DNA of 51,066 nucleotides from Methylophaga muralis (GTDB lineage Bacteria; Pseudomonadota; Gammaproteobacteria; Nitrosococcales; Methylophagaceae), in contig NZ_MCRI01000016.1 in assembly GCF_001720165.1 (NCBI RefSeq), positions 1 to 51,066 of the forward strand, given 5' to 3'. Below are positions 30,024 to 38,478 of the stretch, piece by piece. The notes beneath the pieces were generated by a model. The model ran no database searches. It saw only the letters and a list, made by a program, of their open reading frames with translations, and was not told the origin of the DNA. A program made the translations under genes and the position numbers. Every line of letters begins with the position of its first letter. Within the stretch, counting starts at the first letter, position 1.

Positions 30024-30038
30024 AAAACTCGGTTACTT
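30010..30038 (+). terminator. Hairpin spanning the parC stop codon
   Basis: AAGTAACCGAGT (30010-30021) pairs perfectly with ACTCGGTTACTT (30027-30038) around an AAAAA loop. The stem begins before the TAA stop codon. No T-run follows, so it may be a weak terminator or an mRNA 3'-end stabiliser rather than a classical terminator. Confidence 0.55.
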
Positions 30039-30076
30039 GTTATCCTATTAGGCTCAAATCAATAAGCCTGATAGTG

Positions 30077-30543
30077 ATGCTGGACTTACCTTCTGATCAT
30101 TTTTCCGTTACTGCAGTATTGCTGAAAAAAGCCAGTCAGCACCGCTGGGCCAAGCATTCATGGTCATTGCTTGGAGTCATGCCAGGATTGAGTGAAGCCA
30201 AATTGTCCGATGCGCAGACTCAAGGTGAACTGCTACTTTTTCCTGATTTACATTTACGTTTATTCCGCCATTATTGCGAAAGTTATTACGTGAATCTGAT
30301 GTCCGAGCAGGCCAAGATCTATTTCATCGGCCGGCTGGAAAATGATTCATTAACCCCGGTGTTGTTAACAGTGGATTTTGACGAGGCAGCTTCGTATATG
30401 GAGCTGGTGATCAAGTGTTTGATGCGCCCCTGCCGGATGAGTTGTGTATCTGGCTGGAACGGTTTCTGCTTTATCATTACGCCCCACAAGCTCCAAAGAA
30501 ACGCCGTCGTCAACGCTGGAAAGACAACGAAGGAGGCGCATGA
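30077..30543 (+). CDS. DUF3305 protein, formate dehydrogenase accessory, with an apparent one-base frameshift
   Basis: DUF3305 proteins occur next to DUF3306 and Tat formate dehydrogenase genes; their role is unknown but likely in assembly. The frame begins MLDLPSDHFSVTAVLLKK and has the core RWAKHSWSLLGVMPGL. It continues properly to SYME (30402), after which the family sequence resumes in the next frame (AGDQVFDAPLPDELCIWLERF, then a basic tail). One base appears to be lost near 30402. The repaired protein has about 155 residues and ends at TGA 30541-30543, overlapping the next gene. Confidence 0.82.
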
Positions 30544-30994
30544 TGAAAGAAAAATCGGCATCCGAGAATTTCTTATCACGATGGTCTCGGCGTAAACAAC
30601 AGTCTGAAACGGCCCCAGAAACCGTAACTGAAAACGCGCCGGTTACAGAGCAAGCTGAGCCAGCAGTAGCAAAAGATCCAGCCGAATTACCTATCTGGCA
30701 ACGTGAAGATGTTGACCCCGAAACCAAACAGCAGGCATTACGCGATTTATTCCGTAAACCCGGTTTTAACAAAACGACGGGCTTGAAGAATATGAAAATG
30801 ACTACAACTATCATGCTTTTGCAGGCTTGGGCTCAGTGGTTACCCATGAGATGAAACGGATGTTGGAACGCCAGCTGGCGGCAGATGAAGCCACTGAACA
30901 GACAACTGAAACAACTTCAGCTCAAGACAGTGAATTAGAACAAGACATAAAACCGCGACATAATCGCGACGAAGAGGATAAGCCCATTGCATAA
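30543..30994 (+). CDS. DUF3306 protein, with an apparent one-base frameshift
   Basis: The start MKEKSASENFLSRWSRRKQQ and the block LPIWQREDVDPETKQQALRD, then LFRKPGFNK, match DUF3306, the usual partner of DUF3305 in formate dehydrogenase operons. Near 30785 the frame shifts. The next frame continues with EYENDYNYHAFAGLGSVVTH and an acidic tail to TAA 30992-30994, so one base seems lost (TTG-AAG for TTG-GAAG). The repaired length is about 150 residues. ATG 30543 follows AGGAGG with good spacing. Its function is unknown. Confidence 0.82.
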
Positions 30995-32531
30995 CGTGGT
31001 TTTGGAAGCAGGCCGAATCGAAATTCATCCTGTGCAATTAATTGAATTTGAATCCCGTGGTCGTTTATTGATTATCGGCAGTGCCGAAGCGGTCTCTGCC
31101 GTAGCACCACATTGTCAGCTATTGACGATCAGTGCTGTGGTCACTGATGACGCAGCTATCAGTAGCGAGATAGTGACGGTTTTAAACAGTGATTTAGTTA
31201 GCTTAACCGGCTGGCTAGGCGAGTTTGACGCCATCGTTGCTGGTCAAAGCTTACGGTTTGATTTGATTCTGGATCTGAGTGATTCGCCAATTCTCAAACA
31301 CAAGGTTTCACCATTAGGCTATTTTGCTCCCGGTGATAATCAACAAGCGTTGGCAGAAGCGCTACAGCAACTCCCCGATTTGATCGGTATTTTCGACAAA
31401 CCGCGTTATTTCCAATACAAACCGAATATCTGTGCCCATTCCCGACGCGGCATCAGCGGTTGTAACCAATGTCTCGAAGCTTGTCCTGCTGAAGCCATCA
31501 GCCATGCTGGTGACGAAGTAAGAGTTGATCCGAATTTATGTCAGGGTTGTGGCAGTTGCGTAGCCGTTTGTCCGTCAGGCGCGATGAATTATGCACTACC
31601 GACGCTTGATGTCAGCCTGGAACGTTTACGATCAATGATGCAGCAATATGCTGAACTGGAAACGCAGTCGCCACATATTTTGATCCATGATGAAGCCAAC
31701 GCGCAGACCTTGTTGGAAATGCGCGGCCATGAACTCGCAAATAATGTAATCACTTTTTCGATTGAAGAAATCGGTGCGTTGAGTATGCCATTCTGGCTAG
31801 CCGCAATGGCTTATGGCGCTGCGGATGTCACGGTATGGGATGCGCTGACTCACAGTGATCATGATTGGCTGGAACTGCAGCAGCAAATGCAATTAAGCAA
31901 TGAATTACTGAAGGGCATGGGCTATCCAGCTGCGATTTATTGGCATCAAGGCAACGATTTCTCTGCATTGAAAAGCCATCTACAGCAGCTACCAGAAAGA
32001 GAAGCTGTCTCTCCAAGTCTTTTTGCCGGTATCGACAACAAACGCCGGGTCAGCACGATGGCCTTATCTCACCTGTATGAACAAGCACCTGCACCGCAAG
32101 CCGAAATCAAACTTGAAAAACCTTCACCATTTGGTGAAATTCTGGTCGATAAACAAGCCTGCACCTTATGTATGTCATGCGTTTCAGTCTGCCCGGTTGG
32201 TGCCTTGGTCGATGGCGTTGATAAACCCCAGCTCAATTTTATTGAAGATTTATGTGTGCAATGCGGTATTTGCGAAACCGCCTGTCCGGAAAATACTATT
32301 ACGTTGGCACCACGATATCTTTATCAGCGGGATCAGGCGCGGCAGAAACGTTTGCTGCATGAGGAGGCCATTTTTCACTGCATCAGCTGTGCAAAACCGT
32401 TTGCCACGCAAAAGATGATCGATACCATTACCGCTAAATTAAAAGATCATCATATGTTTCAGGGAGCGGCTTTAGAACAATTAAAAATGTGTGAAGACTG
32501 CCGTGTTAAAGCCATGTTCAAAAAAGGGTGA
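30987..32531 (+). CDS. Polyferredoxin-like 4Fe-4S protein of the formate dehydrogenase operon
   Basis: The 514-residue protein has two pairs of 4Fe-4S motifs: CNQCLEACP with CQGCGSCVAVCPSGA (residues about 155-205), and CTLCMSCVSVCPVGA with CVQCGICETACPENT (about 390-440). The C-terminal region holds two further CxxC pairs (CISC, CEDC) suited to zinc or iron. There is no signal peptide, so it is cytoplasmic. It lies between DUF3306 and the TorD-like chaperone, which suggests electron transfer or cofactor insertion during maturation of the enzyme. The TTG start at 30987 overlaps DUF3306; GTG 30996 is an alternative. Confidence 0.87.
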   Translation: MHNVVLEAGRIEIHPVQLIEFESRGRLLIIGSAEAVSAVAPHCQLLTISAVVTDDAAISSEIVTVLNSDLVSLTGWLGEFDAIVAGQSLRFDLILDLSDSPILKHKVSPLGYFAPGDNQQALAEALQQLPDLIGIFDKPRYFQYKPNICAHSRRGISGCNQCLEACPAEAISHAGDEVRVDPNLCQGCGSCVAVCPSGAMNYALPTLDVSLERLRSMMQQYAELETQSPHILIHDEANAQTLLEMRGHELANNVITFSIEEIGALSMPFWLAAMAYGAADVTVWDALTHSDHDWLELQQQMQLSNELLKGMGYPAAIYWHQGNDFSALKSHLQQLPEREAVSPSLFAGIDNKRRVSTMALSHLYEQAPAPQAEIKLEKPSPFGEILVDKQACTLCMSCVSVCPVGALVDGVDKPQLNFIEDLCVQCGICETACPENTITLAPRYLYQRDQARQKRLLHEEAIFHCISCAKPFATQKMIDTITAKLKDHHMFQGAALEQLKMCEDCRVKAMFKKG

Positions 32532-32536
32532 TGGCG

Positions 32537-33112
32537 ATGGAAAATATCGAAGAAAATCAGTGGCGCGCCCAAACCTATGCCTTATTAGCAACATTGCTGG
32601 CGACACCTCCGCAGCAGGATCTGCTCGACAATATCAGCAGTCTGCAAGTCACGGAACCGGAAAGCCCACTCGGACAAGGCTGGCTGGCATTGATTGAAGC
32701 TGCCAAACAATTTACTGCTGAGCAAATTGCTGATGAATATCAAGTATTGTTTATCGGTCTGGCGCAAGGTGAGGTGATCCCTTACGGCTCGTATTATCAA
32801 AGTGGTTTTCTAAATGAAAAACCACTGGCCAGACTCCGTGTCGATCTTGGCAAGTTAGGATTAGAACGCCAGCAGGATAAAGCCGAACCTGAAGATCATA
32901 TTGCCGGCGAGTGTGATGTCATGCGATTGATTTTGACAGCCAACGGTACACCAATCATTGATGACAAAAGCTTTTTTAACAGCCATTTACGTCCTTGGGC
33001 AGCTAAGTTTTTTAATGATTTAGCCAAAGCCAAAAGTGCTGGATTTTATGCCGGGGTCGCAATATTGGGTCAACAGTTTATCGAGGCGGAACTTCAACGT
33101 CTTGAAGTGTGA
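32537..33112 (+). CDS. TorD/DmsD-family chaperone for formate dehydrogenase
   Basis: The 191-residue all-helical protein has the family motif EYQVLFIGLAQGEVIPYGSY and later EDHIAGECDVMRLI. TorD-like chaperones bind the Tat signal of molybdoenzymes and hold back export until the cofactor is in place. The Tat-signal catalytic subunit encoded two genes later is the obvious client. ATG 32537 is preferred over ATG 32531 because AAGGG lies at the right distance. Confidence 0.92.
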   Translation: MENIEENQWRAQTYALLATLLATPPQQDLLDNISSLQVTEPESPLGQGWLALIEAAKQFTAEQIADEYQVLFIGLAQGEVIPYGSYYQSGFLNEKPLARLRVDLGKLGLERQQDKAEPEDHIAGECDVMRLILTANGTPIIDDKSFFNSHLRPWAAKFFNDLAKAKSAGFYAGVAILGQQFIEAELQRLEV

Positions 33113-33245
33113 CATATACTTTGAAATTGCCAGCGAATAACCTTGAACAGTGGTGCCGTCTGCGCGATAATTGTGACTCAATTTTTGTTGTCGACGCTGA
33201 CAACTTCTTGCTTGTCACTGCATTGAATTTCATTCGGAGAAATCC

Positions 33246-33455
33246 ATGACTGCAAAGCCATCAAACAGCCGCAGAGAGTTTCTGCACAAATTGACTGCCA
33301 CAATTGGTGGAACGGCGACGCTGGCTTTGACAGCAAATACGCTGCAGGCGGCTCCGCAAAAAATTATTGAAACACCTAACGAACCTGTTCCTGCTGCAAA
33401 AGGTTATCAACATACCAAGCATGTTGATACCTACTATCAGCTGGCTGACTTTTAA
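33246..33455 (+). CDS. Formate dehydrogenase region Tat-signal small protein
   Basis: The 69-residue protein is little more than a Tat signal (SRREFLHKLTATIGGTATLA) and a short tail ending HVDTYYQLADF. Such small proteins are regularly found just upstream of Tat formate dehydrogenase alpha genes and are known as formate dehydrogenase region Tat targets (FdhX type). The role is unknown; it may co-translocate or stabilise the enzyme. CGGAGA precedes the ATG. The 133-base gap before it has no clear feature beyond a short hairpin. Confidence 0.9.
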   Translation: MTAKPSNSRREFLHKLTATIGGTATLALTANTLQAAPQKIIETPNEPVPAAKGYQHTKHVDTYYQLADF

Positions 33456-33467
33456 AAGACTGACGTT

Positions 33468-36341
33468 ATGAAACTGACTAAACGTGACCCGGCAGCCATC
33501 ATCACTGGCGTTTCAGGCGTTAATCGTCGAACCTTCCTGAAAGGTTCAGGCATAGCCGCCGGTGGTGCCGCTTTTATGAGCATGTTGCCCACCGCGATGA
33601 TTCAAAAAGCCGATGCAGCCGAACGCCGTCAAGCAGCTTATGACGAAGGTGAAATAACTCGGGTTCGCAGTGTCTGCAGTCATTGTAGTGTTGGTTGTGG
33701 TGTAACCGCTGAAGTACAAAATGGCGTTTGGATTGGTCAGGAGCCCAGCTTTGATCATCCGTTCAATCTTGGTTCACATTGCGCCAAAGGTGCCTCAGTT
33801 CGTGAACATGGTCACGGTGACAAACGTCTCAAATATCCAATGAAAAAAGTCGATGGCAAATGGCAACGTTTGTCATGGGAACAAGCCATTGATGAAATCG
33901 GCACCCAAATGCTGAACATTCGTGAAACCTCTGGTCCTGACTCGGTTTACTGGTTGGGTTCAGCAAAATTCAGCAACGAACAAGCCTATCTGTTCCGTAA
34001 GTTTGCGGCGTTCTGGGGGACCAATAACGTCGATCACCAAGCTCGTATCTGTCATTCCACCACAGTAGCCGGTGTTGCCAACACCTGGGGCTTTGGTGCA
34101 ATGACCAACTCGTATAACGATATTCATAATTCCAAAGCCATTTTCATTATCGGCGCGAATCCAGCTGAAGCGCATCCGGTTTCACTGCAACATATTTTCC
34201 GTGGTAAAGAACGTGGTGCACCGATCATTGTTGTCGACCCACGTTTTAGTCGTACCGCGGCACATGCCGATCAATTTATTCGTATTCGCAGCGGTACTGA
34301 TATTCCGTTTGTCTGGGGTATGTTGTGGCATATTTTTGAAAACGGCTGGGAAGATAAAACCTTTATCGAACAGCGCGTTTTTGGCATGGAAGAAATCCGT
34401 AAGGAAGTAGCAAACTGGCCTCCTGCGGAAGTTGAAAGAGTTACTGGTGCCAAAGAAGCAGATATTTACCAAGCTGCTAAAACCATGGCTGAACATCGTC
34501 CCGGTACGGTTATCTGGTGTATGGGTATTACCCAGCACACCGTAGGTAACAGCAACACCCGCGCTTTATGTATTTTGCAATTAGCACTTGGCAATATGGG
34601 TGTTTCCGGTGGCGGCACCAACATTTTCCGTGGTCATGATAACGTTCAGGGCGCGACGGATTTTGGTGTTGTTTCCAATAGTTTGCCAGGTTATTACGGT
34701 TTGGCAGAGGGAGCTTGGGAACATTGGGCCCGAGTCTGGAATGTCGAGCTGGATTGGATCAAACAAAAATTTGATCAAACCAAATACGAAGAAGTCGAAG
34801 GCACCATGGTGTCACCGATGTATACCAACGGTATTACCGTGTCACGCTGGATTGACGGCGTTTTAGAAAATAAAGATAACATCGAGCAGAATGACGCCAT
34901 CAAAGCGATGGTGTTATGGGGACATGCTCCAAACAGTCAGACCCGTGGCCCGGAAATGAAAGAGGCGATGGAAAAACTCGACTTGCTGGTAGTTGTTGAT
35001 CCTTATCCGACGGTTTCTGCCGTAATGAATGATCGCACTGATGGCGTGTATTTATTACCGGCCTCAACCCAGTTTGAAACCTATGGTTCATTGACCTCAT
35101 CCAACCGTTCAGTGCAATGGCGTTTTCAGGTTATCAAACCATTATTTGAATCTTTGCCTGATCACACCATCATGTACAAATTCGCCAAGAAATTTGGCTT
35201 TGAACAAGAGCTGTGCAATCAGATTGAAGTAAATGGTGAAGAACCATTAATCGAAGATATTACCCGCGAATACAACAGAGGTATGTGGGCGGTGGGTTAT
35301 ACCGGCCAGTCGCCAGAACGTTTGAAGTTGCAGTCTGAAAATCTGCATACCTTTAACACCACCACATTGAAAGCCGAAGGTGGCCCATGTGATGGTGAAA
35401 CCTATGGCCTACCTTGGCCATGTTGGGGTACGCCGGAGATGAAACATCCCGGAACCCACATCATGTATGACAATTCTGTTCCTGTTGCTGAGGGCGGTGG
35501 ACCGTTCCGTGCACGTTTCGGTGTCGAATATGATGGCGTTAATCTGTTATCTGAAGGATCCAGCACAGTAGGTGCAGAACTTACCGACGGCTATCCAGAA
35601 TTTACCGCCGATATGCTCAAAGAATTGGGCTGGTGGGATGATCTGACGGCTGAAGAAAAAGCTGAAGCCGAGGGTAAGAACTGGAAAACCGATTTGTCCG
35701 GCGGTATTCAACGAGTTGCTATCAAACATGGCTGTGCACCGTATGGTAATGCTAAAGCTCGGGCGATAGTCTGGCAGTTCCCGGATCCAGTGCCAATTCA
35801 CCGTGAACCGCTTTACACAACTCGTCGTGACTTGGTGGAAAAATATCCAACCTATGAAGATCGTCGCAGCTTCTATCGTCTGCCAACTCGTTATGGATCA
35901 ATTCAGGCACAGGATTTCAGCAAAGATTTCCCATTAATCATGACCAGTGGTCGATTGGTGGAATATGAAGGGGGCGGTGAGGAAACCCGCTCTAATCCTT
36001 GGTTGGCTGAATTACAACAAGACATGTTTATTGAAATCAATCCAGCTGATGCCAACAATGCTGGTGTTAAAGATGGTCAGCAAGTTTGGGTAGATGGTCC
36101 TGAAGGCGGAACCATCAAAGTTATGGCAATGGTCACTCAGCGTGTAGAACGCGGTGTCGTATTTATGCCATTCCACTTTGGCGGCCATTATCAGGGTAAA
36201 GATTTGATTGATAACTATCCGGAAGGCACTGTGCCGCATGTTCGTGGTGAATCGTGTAACACCGTATTCACCTATGGTTATGATTCTGTTACGGCGATGC
36301 AGGAAACCAAAGTTTCCCTCTGTCGTATCCGTGCTGCCTGA
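33468..36341 (+). CDS. fdh3A: Formate dehydrogenase alpha subunit, Tat-exported molybdopterin enzyme
   Basis: This is the catalytic subunit that oxidises formate to CO2 at a bis-MGD Mo or W centre in the periplasm. The 957-residue protein has a Tat signal (NRRTFLKGSGIAAGG, residues 19-33), a 4Fe-4S site (Cys70, Cys73, Cys77, Cys105) and the metal ligand Cys195 in QARICHSTTV. The ligand is encoded as Cys, not selenocysteine. The C-terminal MGD-binding region ends with VRGESCNTVF. It forms a complex with the beta subunit and cytochrome b encoded next, passing electrons to quinone. Confidence 0.95.
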   Translation: MKLTKRDPAAIITGVSGVNRRTFLKGSGIAAGGAAFMSMLPTAMIQKADAAERRQAAYDEGEITRVRSVCSHCSVGCGVTAEVQNGVWIGQEPSFDHPFNLGSHCAKGASVREHGHGDKRLKYPMKKVDGKWQRLSWEQAIDEIGTQMLNIRETSGPDSVYWLGSAKFSNEQAYLFRKFAAFWGTNNVDHQARICHSTTVAGVANTWGFGAMTNSYNDIHNSKAIFIIGANPAEAHPVSLQHIFRGKERGAPIIVVDPRFSRTAAHADQFIRIRSGTDIPFVWGMLWHIFENGWEDKTFIEQRVFGMEEIRKEVANWPPAEVERVTGAKEADIYQAAKTMAEHRPGTVIWCMGITQHTVGNSNTRALCILQLALGNMGVSGGGTNIFRGHDNVQGATDFGVVSNSLPGYYGLAEGAWEHWARVWNVELDWIKQKFDQTKYEEVEGTMVSPMYTNGITVSRWIDGVLENKDNIEQNDAIKAMVLWGHAPNSQTRGPEMKEAMEKLDLLVVVDPYPTVSAVMNDRTDGVYLLPASTQFETYGSLTSSNRSVQWRFQVIKPLFESLPDHTIMYKFAKKFGFEQELCNQIEVNGEEPLIEDITREYNRGMWAVGYTGQSPERLKLQSENLHTFNTTTLKAEGGPCDGETYGLPWPCWGTPEMKHPGTHIMYDNSVPVAEGGGPFRARFGVEYDGVNLLSEGSSTVGAELTDGYPEFTADMLKELGWWDDLTAEEKAEAEGKNWKTDLSGGIQRVAIKHGCAPYGNAKARAIVWQFPDPVPIHREPLYTTRRDLVEKYPTYEDRRSFYRLPTRYGSIQAQDFSKDFPLIMTSGRLVEYEGGGEETRSNPWLAELQQDMFIEINPADANNAGVKDGQQVWVDGPEGGTIKVMAMVTQRVERGVVFMPFHFGGHYQGKDLIDNYPEGTVPHVRGESCNTVFTYGYDSVTAMQETKVSLCRIRAA

Positions 36342-36357
36342 TTAAGGGGATTGCTAA

Positions 36358-36942
36358 ATGGCTCGAATGAAGTTTTTGTGTGATGCCGAGCGTTGTATTG
36401 AATGCAATGCCTGTGTCACCGCCTGTAAAAATGAACATGAAGTACCTTGGGGCATTAACCGTCGTCGGGTCGTCACCATTGATGATGGTATTCCAGGCGA
36501 AAAATCCATCTCAGTCGCCTGTATGCATTGTACTGATGCGCCATGTCAGGCTGTTTGCCCAGTAGATTGTTTCTACACTACGGCTGATGGTGTCGTATTA
36601 CATGACAAAGATATTTGCATTGGATGTGGCTACTGCTTTTATGCTTGCCCGTTTGGTGCGCCGCAATATCCTCAAGAAGGCGCTTTTGGTGCCCGCGGTA
36701 AAATGGATAAATGCACATTCTGTGCTGGCGGTCCTGAAGAAGATAATTCTGCTGCAGAAGTTGAAAAATATGGCCGTAACCGTTTAGCCGAAGGTAAATT
36801 ACCATTGTGTGCTGAAATGTGTTCGACCAAAGCGTTGATTGCCGGTGATGGTGATATCGTTGCTGACTTGTTCCGTAGCCGTGTAGTGCGTCGTGGCGGC
36901 CGTCCTGATAACTGGGGTTGGGCAACAGCCTACAAGGATTAA
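36358..36942 (+). CDS. fdh3B: Formate dehydrogenase beta subunit (FDH3 type, four 4Fe-4S clusters)
   Basis: The 194-residue electron-transfer subunit starts MARMKFLCDAERCIECNACV and holds CIECNACVTAC, CMHCTDAPCQAVCPV, CIGCGYCFYACPFGAP and CTFC...CAEMC, consistent with four 4Fe-4S clusters. It lacks its own signal and would be exported with the alpha subunit. AGGGG precedes the ATG, 16 bases after the alpha gene. Confidence 0.95.
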   Translation: MARMKFLCDAERCIECNACVTACKNEHEVPWGINRRRVVTIDDGIPGEKSISVACMHCTDAPCQAVCPVDCFYTTADGVVLHDKDICIGCGYCFYACPFGAPQYPQEGAFGARGKMDKCTFCAGGPEEDNSAAEVEKYGRNRLAEGKLPLCAEMCSTKALIAGDGDIVADLFRSRVVRRGGRPDNWGWATAYKD

Positions 36943-36944
36943 TC

Positions 36945-37124
36945 ATGAAACTGATGGTTTTTTTGCTTGGCGCATTTCTGCTGACTGCCTGTTACGAAGA
37001 CACTGATGTAACCATGCACAAAGCCGGTGTTTATAAAGGCAAAGAAGATAATCATGCTATGTCTGCCGAGGAACGTGCTGAAGTGCTGAAGCAACGTTTC
37101 AACAGCGTTCAAACGGATCGCTAA
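36945..37124 (+). CDS. Small lipoprotein in the formate dehydrogenase operon
   Basis: The 59-residue product has a lipoprotein signal with lipobox LLTAC (Cys16) and a short hydrophilic tail (MHKAGVYKGKEDNHAMSAEE). It has AAGGA at the right distance and lies three bases after fdh3B and ten before the cytochrome b gene. Its placement suggests a small membrane-anchored helper of the complex. I recognise no known function. Confidence 0.82.
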   Translation: MKLMVFLLGAFLLTACYEDTDVTMHKAGVYKGKEDNHAMSAEERAEVLKQRFNSVQTDR

Positions 37125-37134
37125 CGGAGAGAGC

Positions 37135-38142
37135 ATGTCTGCATCTGCTGCTATGACCAATCGTAAAAAAACATCGCTCTGGGCGATGCTGATCATCGTA
37201 TTGGCAATTCTGGTATTACCATTAACCGGTTATCTGTATGTCAGTGTCACTGATCAACCGACAGCGGTTGAGCAGACCAATCCGCGAGCCGATACTTGGA
37301 GACAAGTGCGTGAGGGCAACAAAGGCTACAGTGCAGTAACAGGCCAGGAAACCAATGTATTGATTCAAGGTGCCGGTCAAAACTGGCGTCAATTGCGTAA
37401 TGGTCCTATTGCAACATATGGTGCCTGGTTACTTAGTGGTGTTCTGGTGATCCTCGCCGCATTTTACTTGTTGCGTGGTGAGGTCAAACTCAATCATCCA
37501 CGAACCGGCAGAACCGTTGAACGCTGGACTTTAAACGAACGTCGTTTGCATTGGACTACCGCTACGCTATTCATCCTGTTGGCTATCACCGGTCTGAGTT
37601 TGTTATACGGCCGTTATGCTTTAATTCCATTACTTGGTTATCCAGGATTTTCTGCCTACGCTACCGCGGCCAAATGGATACATAATGTATTAGGCCCGGT
37701 GTTTATGGTCGCTTTGTTTATCATTCTTATTAAATGGTTCAAACAGAATCTATTTACCAAAGTGGATATTCAGTGGTTTAAAGACTTTGGCGGCATGATC
37801 GGTGATAAGCATCCCTCTGCTGGCAAATTCAATGGTGGTGAAAAACTCTGGTTCTGGACCTTGGCAAGTGCTGGTGTTGCATTGTGTTTTTCAGGTCTGG
37901 TTTTGGATTTCCCTAATTTTGGCCAAGAGCGTTTCGTTATTATTGTTGCCCACCTGATTCATATCCTGACAGCGATGCTGTTGATGGCATTTTCTCTAGG
38001 CCATATTTATATCGGTACCATTGGAACTGAAGGTGCACTGGAAGGCATGACGACGGGACATGTAGATGTTGCTTGGGCAGAACAGCATCATGATTTGTGG
38101 TTAAAAGAGCTCGAGCAGCAAGAGCAAAACCCCAAGCATTAA
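37135..38142 (+). CDS. fdh3C: Formate dehydrogenase gamma subunit, cytochrome b
   Basis: The 335-residue inner-membrane protein anchors the complex and passes electrons from the periplasmic subunits to quinone through b haems. There is an N-terminal membrane helix (WAMLIIVLAILVLPLTGYL), an extended periplasmic part, and then four to five helices with His residues in RRLHWTTATLFILL, KWIHNVLGPVF and IIVAHLIHILTAML. GGAGAG precedes the ATG. A terminator follows the gene, so it closes the operon. Confidence 0.93.
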   Translation: MSASAAMTNRKKTSLWAMLIIVLAILVLPLTGYLYVSVTDQPTAVEQTNPRADTWRQVREGNKGYSAVTGQETNVLIQGAGQNWRQLRNGPIATYGAWLLSGVLVILAAFYLLRGEVKLNHPRTGRTVERWTLNERRLHWTTATLFILLAITGLSLLYGRYALIPLLGYPGFSAYATAAKWIHNVLGPVFMVALFIILIKWFKQNLFTKVDIQWFKDFGGMIGDKHPSAGKFNGGEKLWFWTLASAGVALCFSGLVLDFPNFGQERFVIIVAHLIHILTAMLLMAFSLGHIYIGTIGTEGALEGMTTGHVDVAWAEQHHDLWLKELEQQEQNPKH

Positions 38143-38165
38143 TTTGCGCAAACTGGATACTTGTT

Positions 38166-38205
38166 AACAGCCGAGCGGTGAAAACTGTTCGGCTGTTGTC
38201 ATTTT
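38166..38205 (+). terminator. Terminator after the membrane formate dehydrogenase operon
   Basis: AACAGCCGA (38166-38174) pairs with TCGGCTGTT (38189-38197); the stem extends inward with G-U pairs and is followed by a short T-rich run (ATTTTT). Confidence 0.75.
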
Positions 38206-38231
38206 TGGGGTCATTTATAAAACAATTTTAT

Positions 38232-38246
38232 GATCCAATTTGGATC
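38232..38246. promoter_or_regulatory. Palindrome between the two formate dehydrogenase operons
   Basis: GATCCAATTTGGATC has perfect 7-base arms around one T. It lies 230 bases before the NAD-linked enzyme, within the gap 38143-38478. It could be an operator or the base of a second hairpin; flanking T and A runs would extend it. A TTGACT and a TATAAA nearer the gene (38420-38441) are too close together to be a good promoter. I see no other feature in this gap. Confidence 0.4.
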
Positions 38247-38478
38247 AAAATTACTGTCACCCTGATAAGTTTTTCCTTGCCATCCAGTCAATCTGCATCT
38301 AATTAGTGCATTTTTGACCAACATCAAATGCCTCATTGCCTATCAATATTCAAAAGCCTGATTTAGCTTTACTTTTTGCTCATCTCCACACTTCACATCA
38401 ACCCTTAGCCATGATAGTTTTGACTGGTTTTTTAATATAAAAGCCAAAGCAGGCTACGAAGTGAGAGAGGGGCAGTAC

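Noticed and set aside
38420-38441. TTGACT and TATAAA as a promoter for the NAD-formate dehydrogenase
   Set aside because: The boxes are only 10 bases apart, too short for sigma-70.
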